DNA from: Streptomyces sp. YPW6
GTDB lineage: Bacteria; Actinomycetota; Actinomycetes; Streptomycetales; Streptomycetaceae
DNA: 64,000 bases
Direction of reading: 5' to 3'
Assembly: GCF_018866325.1 (NCBI RefSeq)
Contig: NZ_CP076457.1
Coordinates: forward strand, 6,731,001-6,795,000
Below the pieces are notes generated by a model that was not told the origin of the DNA, did not search any database, and worked only from the letters and a program-made list of their open reading frames with translations. How positions within the stretch are numbered: position 1 is the stretch's first letter; the number at the start of each line of letters is the position of its first letter. Of the stretch, positions 35,013 through 42,392 are shown one piece after another. Made by a program: the position numbers and the translations under genes.

Positions 35013-36659
35013 ATGAGCCAGAGCACCGCTCCCCGGAGCACCCCCGACCAGCGCACCGTCCTGTTGCGCGGCGGAGACGTCCACAGCCCCGCCGACCCGT
35101 TCGCCACCGCGATGGTCGTCGAACGCGGGCATGTCGCCTGGGTGGGGTCCGAAGGGGCCGCCGACGCCTTCGCGAGCGGCGTGGACGAGGTGGTCGACCT
35201 CGAAGGCGCCCTGGTCACCCCGGCGTTCACCGACGCTCATGTGCACACCACCGCCACCGGTCTGGCCCTGACCGGGCTCGACCTCTCGGGCGCCCGCACC
35301 CTGGCCGATGCGCTCGCCCTCGTCCGCGCGTTCGGCCGCGGTCGCGCCCCCGGGGACGTGCTGCTCGGGCACGGCTGGGACGCCGCCCGCTGGCCCGAGC
35401 GCCGTCACCCCTCCCGCGCCGAGCTCGACGAGGCGGCCGGCGGCCGGGCCCTCTACCTGCCGCGCGTCGACGTGCACTCCGCCGTCGTCACGACGGCCCT
35501 CCTGGACCTCGTCCCCGGCGTCACCGCGATGAGCGGGTACCACCCGGACGGGCCGCTGACCGGGGACGCCCACCACGCGGTGCGGGCCGCCGCCCACGAC
35601 GCGCTCCCGGCCGCCCAGCGGGCCGCCGCCCAGCGCGCCGCCCTCGACCAGGCCGCCTCCCTCGGCATCGGCAGCGTCCATGAGTGCGGCGGGCCCGAGA
35701 TCTCCGACGAGGAGGACTTCGCCGCCCTCCTCGCGCTGGCCGCCGAGCGGCCCGGACCCCGTGTCTTCGGTCTGTGGGCCGAGGAGATCGCGGACGAGAA
35801 GGACGCCCGTCGCATCCGCGAACTCGGTGCGATCGGAGCGGCCGGAGACCTGTTCGTCGACGGCTCGCTCGGCTCGCACACCGCCTGCCTGCACCAGCCC
35901 TACACGGACGCCCCGCACACCGGCGCCGCCCATCTGGACGCCGCCCGGATCGCCGCCCATGTCACCGCCTGCACCGAGGCGGGACTCCAGGCGGGCTTCC
36001 ACGCCATCGGCGACGCAGCGGTCACCGCCGTGGTGGACGGGGTCAGGGCCGCCGCCGGGACGCTCGGCCTCGACCGGATCCGGGCCGCCCGGCACCGCGT
36101 CGAGCACGCCGAGATGCTCACCCCCGAGACGATCGCGGCCTTCGCGGAGCTGGGCCTCACCGCCTCCGTCCAGCCCGCCTTCGACGCCGCCTGGGGCGGC
36201 CCGGACGGGATGTACGCCGAACGCCTCGGTGCGGAACGGGCCGCGTCCCTCAACCCGTACGCCGCGCTGCTGCGTGCCGGAGTGCCGCTCGCCTTCGGCT
36301 CCGACAGCCCCGTCACCCCGCTCGACCCCTGGGGCACGGTGCGGGCCGCCGCCCACCACCGCACCCCGGAGCACCGCGTCTCGGTCCGCGCCGGGTTCAC
36401 CGCCCACACCCGGGGCGGCTGGCGCGCCATCGGCCGCGACGACGCGGGCCTCCTGGTGCCCGGCGCCCCGGCCGACTACGCCGTCTGGCGGACCGCCGAA
36501 CTGCTGGTCCAGGCCCCCGACGACCGGGTCGCCCGCTGGTCCACCGACCCCCGGTCCGGCACGCCCGGCCTGCCGGACCTGACGCCCGGCGCCGACCTGC
36601 CCGTCTGCCTGCGGACCGTCGTCCTCGGACAAACGGTCTACGTGCGACCGAACGAGTGA
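35013..36659 (+). CDS. Amidohydrolase family protein (YtcJ-like)
   Basis: The product is 548 residues from the ATG at 35013. It has the metal HxH motif FTDAHVHTT (near residue 75), DGSLGSHTA, FHAIGDAAV (metal-ligand His), RVEHAEML and the metal-ligand Asp in FGSDSPVTPLDP. The order is that of the amidohydrolase_3 family represented by YtcJ/AepA. Members hydrolyse amide or ester bonds of varied small molecules in the cytoplasm; the substrate here cannot be named. The length is normal. It lies downstream of the Lrp/AsnC gene, which could point to an amino-acid-derived substrate. Confidence 0.85.
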   Translation: MSQSTAPRSTPDQRTVLLRGGDVHSPADPFATAMVVERGHVAWVGSEGAADAFASGVDEVVDLEGALVTPAFTDAHVHTTATGLALTGLDLSGARTLADALALVRAFGRGRAPGDVLLGHGWDAARWPERRHPSRAELDEAAGGRALYLPRVDVHSAVVTTALLDLVPGVTAMSGYHPDGPLTGDAHHAVRAAAHDALPAAQRAAAQRAALDQAASLGIGSVHECGGPEISDEEDFAALLALAAERPGPRVFGLWAEEIADEKDARRIRELGAIGAAGDLFVDGSLGSHTACLHQPYTDAPHTGAAHLDAARIAAHVTACTEAGLQAGFHAIGDAAVTAVVDGVRAAAGTLGLDRIRAARHRVEHAEMLTPETIAAFAELGLTASVQPAFDAAWGGPDGMYAERLGAERAASLNPYAALLRAGVPLAFGSDSPVTPLDPWGTVRAAAHHRTPEHRVSVRAGFTAHTRGGWRAIGRDDAGLLVPGAPADYAVWRTAELLVQAPDDRVARWSTDPRSGTPGLPDLTPGADLPVCLRTVVLGQTVYVRPNE

Positions 36660-36705
36660 CGTCGGGACATTTCGTACCGCCGATCGATGGCCCGCTCGCT
36701 GGTCC

Positions 36706-36761
36706 GCGACCTGCGACCCTTCGGCACTGACCAGGCTATTTCGGAAAAAGTCGCAGGTCGC
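36706..36761. repeat. 12-bp perfect inverted repeat, 32-nt loop
   Basis: GCGACCTGCGAC (36706-36717) and GTCGCAGGTCGC (36750-36761) are exact complements. It follows the amidohydrolase stop by 46 bp and ends eight bases before a TTGACA box. It may be a terminator for the amidohydrolase or an operator for the downstream promoter. Confidence 0.6.
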
Positions 36762-36768
36762 ACGGCTG

Positions 36769-36799
36769 TTGACAGAAAGCGCCCACGGGCCGGTAGGTT
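36769..36799 (+). promoter_or_regulatory. Candidate promoter upstream of ppm1
   Basis: TTGACA (36769-36774) is a perfect -35 consensus; TAGGTT (36794-36799) follows after 19 bp, one longer than ideal. The next gene on this strand is ppm1. Confidence 0.45.
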
Positions 36800-37143
36800 C
36801 GGCCGGGTCCACCACAGGACGTCCGACCGGTTAAACCTCCACGCAGTCGTCGAACGCCGCTGGGTCATGGGGTGGTGTGCCGCACCGGCGCACCACCGCT
36901 GACAGCCAGGTTCAGCGCCCGCGCCTCGGGGGCGAGGGAAGGATTCAGCCGGACGGAGGGTGGGATCCGGGTGGGGCCCGGACGTTCAGTAGACAACGGC
37001 TTTCGGTCGACCCGCAGCCAGCGGGCCCCGGGCCGGCCCGAAGGGCGCCGGGCCCCGATCCGCAGTTCCCCCGTGGGGGCGCGACCTTCCGGCTCGTGCG
37101 CTGGATATGGTGTCCCTCTGTGTACGGACTCTAAGGGGCAGTA

Positions 37144-37911
37144 GTGAACGACGGCGGTCAGAGGCAGTTCGGCCCGCTCGGCAAGGTTCTGGTGATCATT
37201 CCGACCTACAACGAGGTCGAGAACATCAAGCCGATCGTCGACCGGGTGCGCACCGCCGTCCCGGACGCCGACATCCTGGTGGCCGACGACAACAGCCCCG
37301 ACGGCACCGGCAAGGCGGCCGACGAGCTCGCGGCCGCCGACGACCACGTCCACGTCCTGCACCGCAAGGGCAAGGAAGGGCTCGGCGCCGCCTACCTCGC
37401 GGGCTTCGCCTGGGGCTCCGAGCACGGCTACGGCGTCCTCGTCGAGATGGACGCCGACGGCTCCCACCAGCCCGAGGAACTGCCCCGGCTGCTCACCGCG
37501 CTCAAGGGCGCCGACCTGGTCCTGGGATCCCGCTGGGTGCCGGGCGGCCGCGTGGTCAACTGGCCCCGGAGCCGCGAGGTCATCTCGCGCGGCGGCAGCC
37601 TCTACTCCCGGCTCGCCCTCGGCCTCTCCGTCCGCGACGTCACCGGCGGCTACCGCGCCTTCCGCACCGAGACGCTGAACGGCCTCGGGCTCGGCGAGGT
37701 CGCCTCGCAGGGCTACTGCTTCCAGGTGGACCTCGCCCGCCGCGCGGTCGAGGCGGGCTACCACGTGGTCGAGGTCCCCATCACCTTCGTCGACCGGGAG
37801 GTCGGCGACTCGAAGATGAGCCGGGACATCCTCGTCGAGGCGCTCTGGCGGGTCACCGGCTGGGGCATCACCTCCCGTGCGAACAAGGTCCTGGGCCGCA
37901 AGAACCCTTGA
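37144..37911 (+). CDS. ppm1: Polyprenol monophosphomannose synthase
   Basis: The product is 255 residues from a GTG at 37144. This is a GT2 fold with VIIPTYNEVENIKPIVDRV, VADDNSPDGTGK, the DxD-type EMDADGSHQPEEL and the acceptor-side GSRWVPGGRVVNWPRSRE. It has no membrane helices and no fused apolipoprotein N-acyltransferase domain, unlike the two-domain mycobacterial Ppm1. It makes polyprenol-phosphate-mannose from GDP-mannose, the donor for protein O-mannosylation and lipomannans at the membrane. In Streptomyces this gene is known to be needed for protein glycosylation and phage phiC31 infection. fxsA follows 107 bp downstream. Confidence 0.92.
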   Translation: MNDGGQRQFGPLGKVLVIIPTYNEVENIKPIVDRVRTAVPDADILVADDNSPDGTGKAADELAAADDHVHVLHRKGKEGLGAAYLAGFAWGSEHGYGVLVEMDADGSHQPEELPRLLTALKGADLVLGSRWVPGGRVVNWPRSREVISRGGSLYSRLALGLSVRDVTGGYRAFRTETLNGLGLGEVASQGYCFQVDLARRAVEAGYHVVEVPITFVDREVGDSKMSRDILVEALWRVTGWGITSRANKVLGRKNP

Positions 37912-38018
37912 CGGCCCCGGGCCCGTGACCGAGGGCGGCGCGTCCGGGGTTCGCCGACAGTCCGCTTCATGATCACCCCCTTACGCCGCCCGCACGCCGG
38001 TACGGGCACACTGGGGGC

Positions 38019-38636
38019 ATGACGACCGGCACTCCGCCCCCGACCCGTCCCCGGCGCTCGCGCGCCCGTCGATTCCTGCCGCTGGCCCTGGCCGCCTGGC
38101 TGGTCCTGGAGATCTGGCTGCTGACCCTGGTCGCCTCGGCCGCGGGCGGCCTCACGGTTCTGCTGATCCTGGTGGCCGGAGCCGCGCTCGGCGCCGTGGT
38201 CATCAAGAGCGCCGGCCGGCGCGCCTTCAGGAACCTCACCGAGACCCTCCAGCAGATGCCGGGACAGCCCGGTGCTTCCGCCACGCCGCCGACGGTCCCC
38301 GCGGGCGGCAAGGGCACCCGCGGCAACGGGCTGCTGATGCTGGGCGGGCTGCTGCTCCTGATCCCCGGCCTGATCTCGGACGCGGCCGGGCTGCTCCTGC
38401 TCGTACCGCCGGTGCGCACCATGATCAGCCGGTACGCGGAACGCTCGCTGGAACGCCGGATGCGGGCGGCGACGCCCGGCAGCCTCGGCGACGCGTTCCA
38501 GCAGGCCCGGATGCACCGCCCGGACGGAAAGGTCGTCCAGGGCGAGGTCGTCCGCGACGACGACCCCCGGCCGCCCGGCGGACCCGGCGAGAACCCCGAA
38601 GGCCCCCAGGACCGGCGTCCGCCCCTCACGCCCTGA
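38019..38636 (+). CDS. fxsA: FxsA family membrane protein
   Basis: The product is 205 residues. FxsA-type helices are present (FLPLALAAWLVLEIWLLTLVA; LLILVAGAALGAVVIKSAG; LLMLGGLLLLIPGLISDAAG), with the conserved GLLLLIPGLISDA motif. The C-terminal third is hydrophilic and Pro/Arg-rich. In E. coli FxsA relieves phage T7 exclusion by F plasmids; its role in actinomycetes is unknown. The neighbour pair ppm1-fxsA is common in Streptomyces. A perfect 23-bp hairpin follows its stop. Confidence 0.88.
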   Translation: MTTGTPPPTRPRRSRARRFLPLALAAWLVLEIWLLTLVASAAGGLTVLLILVAGAALGAVVIKSAGRRAFRNLTETLQQMPGQPGASATPPTVPAGGKGTRGNGLLMLGGLLLLIPGLISDAAGLLLLVPPVRTMISRYAERSLERRMRAATPGSLGDAFQQARMHRPDGKVVQGEVVRDDDPRPPGGPGENPEGPQDRRPPLTP

Positions 38637-38680
38637 CGCGGGCCGGCCCGCGGGCCCCACTTCCCGAGGGGTGCACGCGC

Positions 38681-38727
38681 AGAGCCGCGGGCCGTGACAC
38701 AGATTCTGTGTCACGGCCCGCGGCTCT
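38681..38727. terminator. 23-bp perfect hairpin terminator between fxsA and rbpA
   Basis: The 23-nt arms 38681-38703 and 38705-38727 are exact complements about a single central base, which in RNA would open to a small AU-rich loop. It lies between convergent fxsA and rbpA and includes a short T-run on the plus strand after the stem (CTCTTGG). Confidence 0.85.
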
Positions 38728-38752
38728 TGGTGCTGTGCTGCTGTGCCGGCGG

Positions 38753-39127
38753 TCAGGCAGACTTCCTGCTGTCCCGCGGGTGCACGGCGATGTTCATGGC
38801 TCCGGAACGGAGAACCGCCAGCCTCTCGGCCAGCACCTCTTCCAGCTCCTCGCGGGTGCGCCGCTCCATGAGCATGTCCCAGTGCGTGCGCGCCGGCTTG
38901 CCCTTCTTCTCTTCGGGGCCGTCCCCGTCCACCAGGAGTGCCTGGGCGCCGCACGCCTTGCACTCCCACTCCGGCGGAATCTCTGCCTCTACCGAGAACG
39001 GCATCTCGAATCGATGTCCGTTCTGGCATGCGTACTCCACCGCCTGGCGCGGGGCCAGATCGATGCCGCGGTCCGTCTCGTAGCTGGTAACCACAAGTCG
39101 CGTGCCGCGGAGAGCTCGCTCACTCAT
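38753..39127 (-). CDS. rbpA: RNA polymerase-binding protein RbpA
   Basis: The product is 124 residues from the ATG at 39127 with GGAGG nine bases upstream; a start 12 codons earlier lacks support. The sequence is typical RbpA: N-terminal RALRGTRLVVTSYETDRG, the core with CQNGHRFEMPF and PPEWECKACG (Cys residues of the core domain), the basic linker EKKGKPARTHWDMLMERR and the sigma-interacting helix EELEEVLAERL. RbpA binds the primary sigma factor and stabilises the open promoter complex. Its promoter here is a textbook sigma-R site, in line with its known induction by thiol stress. Confidence 0.96.
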   Translation of the reverse strand: MSERALRGTRLVVTSYETDRGIDLAPRQAVEYACQNGHRFEMPFSVEAEIPPEWECKACGAQALLVDGDGPEEKKGKPARTHWDMLMERRTREELEEVLAERLAVLRSGAMNIAVHPRDSRKSA

Positions 39128-39189
39128 GAATCGTGCCTCCCGGGCTTGTCGCCCACAGGACAAAATGTCGCTGTCGTCGTCATCCGGTC

Positions 39190-39215
39190 AACGTCCGGTC
39201 GGCGGTAAAGATTCC
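39190..39215 (-). promoter_or_regulatory. Sigma-R promoter of rbpA
   Basis: On the minus strand GGAAT (39215-39211) and GTT (39192-39190) are separated by exactly 18 bp, matching the SigR consensus GGAAT-N18/19-GTT known for the oxidative/thiol-stress regulon. The leader to the ATG is about 55 nt. Confidence 0.85.
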
Positions 39216-39392
39216 CGTTGCGGGTCATACGTCGCCCGTCGTGCCGCTGCTTTGTCTGGGTTGAGTACCCGCCCATGCCCGGTTTGTCACCTCTGGTGGC
39301 TGTTGTCACCCAATGGTTGAGCCGTTTCCACTGGCAGTAACGGTCCTCCGGGCAGGCCAAAGACGTATACTACCGGCCTTTGACTTCAACGT

Positions 39393-40766
39393 CTAAATCC
39401 GTTGCGGCACGGGGTTGCCCGCGGCCTCCACGGCACGCCGCACCGGGACCCGCGCGAGCAGCACCGCGCCGAGGGCGAAGAACGCCACCAGCGAGATGAT
39501 CGCGTCCCGGTAGCTGCCGGTCAGCTGGTACGCCAGACCGAACACCAGGGGCCCGAGCCAGCTCAGCCCGCGGTCGCTCATCTCGTACGCGGAGAAGTAC
39601 TCCGCCTCCTTGCCGCGCGGCACCAGATGCGAGAACAGCGACCGGGACAGGGCCTGGCTCCCGCCCAGCACCAGGCCGATCGCCGCCGCCAGGACGAAGA
39701 AGAACACCGGCGCGTCGGCGGGCAGCAGATACGCGGAGAGCAGGATCAGGGTCCACACGATCAGCGACCCCAGAATCGTGCGCTTCGCGCCGTACGTCCG
39801 GGCGAGCCGCCCCATGCCGAGCGCCCCCGCCACCGCCAGGATCTGCACCAGCAGCACCGCGACGATCAGCGTCGTCTGATCCAGGCCCAGTTCCTCGGAG
39901 CCGTACAGGGAGGCCTGCGAGATCACCGTCTGGATCCCGTCGTTGTAGACGAGGTAGGCCAGCAGGAACGAGAGCGTGAGCGGGTGGCGCCGCATGTCGC
40001 GCAGGGTGGCCCGCAGCTGCTTCCAGCCCGAGCCGACCGCCCCCTCGCCGTCCGGCCGCACCCGCCGGTCGCGCAGCCGGCGCAGCGGTACGAGGGTGAA
40101 CGCCCCCCACCACACACCGGCCGAGGCCAGACAGATCCGTACCGCCTCGGACTCCGCGAGCCCGAAGGAGTCGTGACCGGTGTACAGGATCAGGTTGAGG
40201 ACCAGGACGAGGGCCCCCGAGGTGTAGCCGAAGGCCCAGCCGCGCGAGGAGACCGCGTCGCGCTCCTCCGGCCCGGCGATCTGCGGCAGATAGGCGTTGT
40301 ACAGGACCATCGACACGGAGATCGACGCGTTCGCCACGATCAGCAGGAACGCGCCCAGCAGATAGCGGTGGCCGTCCAGGAAGAACATCCCGGCCGTCGC
40401 CGCCGCCCCGGTGTACGCGGCCGCCGCCAGCAGCGGCTTCTTGCGCCCCGTACGGTCCGCCGCCGCGCCCACGATCGGCATCAGGACCACGGCCACCACG
40501 ATCGACGCCGAGACCGAGTAGGCGAACAGCGAGCCCGCGCGCACGGGTATGCCCAGCGGGTGGACGAATCCGTCCCCGTCCGCCGCGGCCTTGGCGACCG
40601 AGGTCAGATACGGACCGAGGAAGACGGTCAGCACACTGGTGGAGTAGACGGAGCACGCGAAGTCGTAGAAGTACCAGCCCTGCTGCTCGCGCCTGCGCGC
40701 GGCGGCGGTCGTGCCGTCCGGCGGCCGTCCGGACGGATCGGCCTTCCCTGCGGTCCCGGTGCTCAT
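39393..40766 (-). CDS. MFS transporter, Atg22/UMF1-like
   Basis: The product is 457 residues with 11-12 helices. The start is the ATG at 40766 (GAGGGG about 8 bases upstream). The family opening WYFYDFACSVYSTSVLTVF and the cytoplasmic loop PIVGAAADRTGRKKPLLAAA identify the UMF1 branch of MFS, related to yeast vacuolar Atg22, which exports amino acids. Substrate in bacteria unknown. It lies 46 bp before the glycerophosphodiesterase stop on the same strand, so the minus-strand genes 42290-39393 may be co-transcribed. Confidence 0.85.
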   Translation of the reverse strand: MSTGTAGKADPSGRPPDGTTAAARRREQQGWYFYDFACSVYSTSVLTVFLGPYLTSVAKAAADGDGFVHPLGIPVRAGSLFAYSVSASIVVAVVLMPIVGAAADRTGRKKPLLAAAAYTGAAATAGMFFLDGHRYLLGAFLLIVANASISVSMVLYNAYLPQIAGPEERDAVSSRGWAFGYTSGALVLVLNLILYTGHDSFGLAESEAVRICLASAGVWWGAFTLVPLRRLRDRRVRPDGEGAVGSGWKQLRATLRDMRRHPLTLSFLLAYLVYNDGIQTVISQASLYGSEELGLDQTTLIVAVLLVQILAVAGALGMGRLARTYGAKRTILGSLIVWTLILLSAYLLPADAPVFFFVLAAAIGLVLGGSQALSRSLFSHLVPRGKEAEYFSAYEMSDRGLSWLGPLVFGLAYQLTGSYRDAIISLVAFFALGAVLLARVPVRRAVEAAGNPVPQRI

Positions 40767-40812
40767 CCCGCGTCCCCTCGTTCGTCCCCGGTGGACGTGG
40801 ACGGACCGGGCG

Positions 40813-41574
40813 TCAGGACCAGGCCCCCCGCTCGCTCAGCACCGTACGCAGCGTCTCGATGTGATCGGTCATGATGCCATCCACCCCGAGGTCCAGGAGC
40901 GCCGCCATCCGCTCCGGTTCGTTCACCGTCCAGACGTGCACCTGGAGCCCCAGCGCGTGCGCGGTGCGCACGAAGCGGGCGTCCACCACCGGGACGGACC
41001 CCTGCCGCTCGGGGACCTGCGCGCAGACCGCGCCCGCGCGCAGCGCCGCCGGGATCCCGAAGGAACGCAGGCGCAGCGCCAGGACGCCCCGCACCCCGTA
41101 CGACGTGGCCAGCCGGGGGCCCGCCAGCCGGTGCGCGCGGGCCACCCGCGCCTCCGAGAACGAGCCGACACAGATCCGGTCCCACGCGCCGGTCCGGCGG
41201 ATCAGGCCGAGCAGCGGCTCCAGCGCCGACTCGGCCTTGAGGTCCACGTTCCACCGTGCCTCGGGGAACTCCTCCAGCAGCTCCTCGAAGAGCGGGAGCG
41301 GTTCGCCGCCCCCGACCCGGGCCCGGCTCACCTCGCTCCAGGGCAGTTCGGCGATCCGGCCCCGGGCGTCGGTGACCCGGTCCAGTGTCGCGTCGTGGAA
41401 GGCGACCAGCCGGCCGTCCGCCGTGGTGTGGACATCGGTCTCGAAATAGCGGTAGCCCGCGTCCGACGCCCGGCGGAAGGCGGTCACGGTGTTCTCCACG
41501 CCGTCCGCCGCCCCGCCGCGATGGGCGAAGGCGATCGGCGTCGGGTGGTCCAGATAGGGGTGGCTCGGATTCAC
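40813..41574 (-). CDS. Glycerophosphodiester phosphodiesterase
   Basis: The product is 253 residues from a GTG at 41574 whose bases overlap the stop of the upstream YczE gene (GTGA), so translation is coupled. The GDPD catalytic motif is AFAHRGGAADGVENTVTAF, with the metal-binding ETDVHTTADGRLVAFHD and VDLKAES. The C-terminal VHVWTVNEPERMAALLDLGVDGIMTDH is complete. It hydrolyses glycerophosphodiesters to glycerol 3-phosphate and an alcohol. No signal peptide is visible, so it is cytoplasmic. Confidence 0.92.
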   Translation of the reverse strand: MNPSHPYLDHPTPIAFAHRGGAADGVENTVTAFRRASDAGYRYFETDVHTTADGRLVAFHDATLDRVTDARGRIAELPWSEVSRARVGGGEPLPLFEELLEEFPEARWNVDLKAESALEPLLGLIRRTGAWDRICVGSFSEARVARAHRLAGPRLATSYGVRGVLALRLRSFGIPAALRAGAVCAQVPERQGSVPVVDARFVRTAHALGLQVHVWTVNEPERMAALLDLGVDGIMTDHIETLRTVLSERGAWS

Positions 41575-42290
41575 TGCGGCAGTATGGCCTGTTCGGATGC
41601 CGGAGCGGCAACGGGCCCGGAACCGGCGGCCGGCGCGGGGGTGTCCGGATCGCCCGAGGCGACGACGGGACCCGGGCCGCAGGCCTCGGGGAGCGCGAAC
41701 AGCCGCAGGAAGAGCTGGGCCAGCGGGCCGATGGCCAGCGCGTACAGCACCGTGCCGGCCCCCAGCGAACCGCCCAGCAGGAAGCCGGTCACCACGACCG
41801 CCACCTCGATCGCCGTACGGACCAGCCGGATGGAGCGGCCGGTGCGCTGGTTCAGCCCGGTCATCAGACCGTCCCGCGGGCCGGGGCCGAACCGGGCCGC
41901 GATGTACAGCCCGGTCGCCACGCCGTTGAGGACGATGCCGAGCACCATCACCGGGATGCGCACACCGAACCCGTCCAGGTCGCCGACGACCGCGAGCGTG
42001 CCGTCCATCGCCAGCCCCACCACGAAGACGTTCGAGACGGTGCCGAGCCCCGGCCGCTGACGCAGCGGGATCCACAGCAGCAGCACCACCGCACCGACGA
42101 TGATCGACACCACGCCGATCGAGATCCCGGTCAGCTCCGCGAGACCCTGGTGCAGCACCCCCCACGGCTCCAGGCCCAGCCCCGCGCGCACCAGGAGCGC
42201 GGCACTCGCCCCGTACAGCGCCAGCCCCGCGTACAGCTGGACCAGCCGCCGGGTGAGACGAGTGGTGCTCCGGTCGGTGGTCCTGGCCAC
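41571..42290 (-). CDS. YczE/YitT-type membrane protein
   Basis: The product is 239 residues with five helices. The family pattern starts with VQLYAGLALYGASAALLVRAGLG and LEPWGVLHQGLAEL, and continues with GLYIAARFGPGPRDGLMTGL. The C-terminal 35 residues are a disordered Pro/Ala/Gly tail. It is divergent from a MocR-type regulator gene. YczE-like proteins are frequently found in this pairing with YczR-type MocR regulators, which supports the call; the transported or sensed compound is unknown. Its stop overlaps the glycerophosphodiesterase start. Confidence 0.82.
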   Translation of the reverse strand: MARTTDRSTTRLTRRLVQLYAGLALYGASAALLVRAGLGLEPWGVLHQGLAELTGISIGVVSIIVGAVVLLLWIPLRQRPGLGTVSNVFVVGLAMDGTLAVVGDLDGFGVRIPVMVLGIVLNGVATGLYIAARFGPGPRDGLMTGLNQRTGRSIRLVRTAIEVAVVVTGFLLGGSLGAGTVLYALAIGPLAQLFLRLFALPEACGPGPVVASGDPDTPAPAAGSGPVAAPASEQAILPQ

Positions 42291-42345
42291 GTCGTGCCCC
42301 CTGGAGTAGTGGTGGTGGACTGCTTCGTGTCACTCTGTGGCAGGG

Positions 42346-42367
42346 GATCGGCCACCAACGATGGCCA
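42346..42367. promoter_or_regulatory. Direct repeat in the YczE/MocR divergent promoter region
   Basis: GATCGGCCA (42346-42354) and GATGGCCA (42360-42367) repeat with about 14-bp periodicity between the two divergent genes. MocR regulators bind direct repeats, so this is a candidate operator for the adjacent MocR protein. Confidence 0.5.
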
Positions 42368-42392
42368 ATTCGAGGAAGGTGGACTGATTTCG

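Larger units (their letters stand above)
36660..37143. other. 484-bp intergenic region upstream of ppm1
   Basis: No convincing protein gene was found here. The region holds a 12-bp inverted repeat with a 32-nt loop (36706-36761), a TTGACA-N19-TAGGTT promoter (36769-36799) and a second TATGGT -10-like box (37106-37111) closer to ppm1. The leader from the first promoter would be about 335 nt. A 12-codon ORF (36867-36902) has no supporting features. Confidence 0.55.

Noticed and set aside
36867..36902. 12-codon ORF MGWCAAPAHHR as a leader peptide for ppm1
   Set aside because: No ribosome-binding site, no link between Cys/His codons and the downstream gene, no attenuator-like structure recognised.
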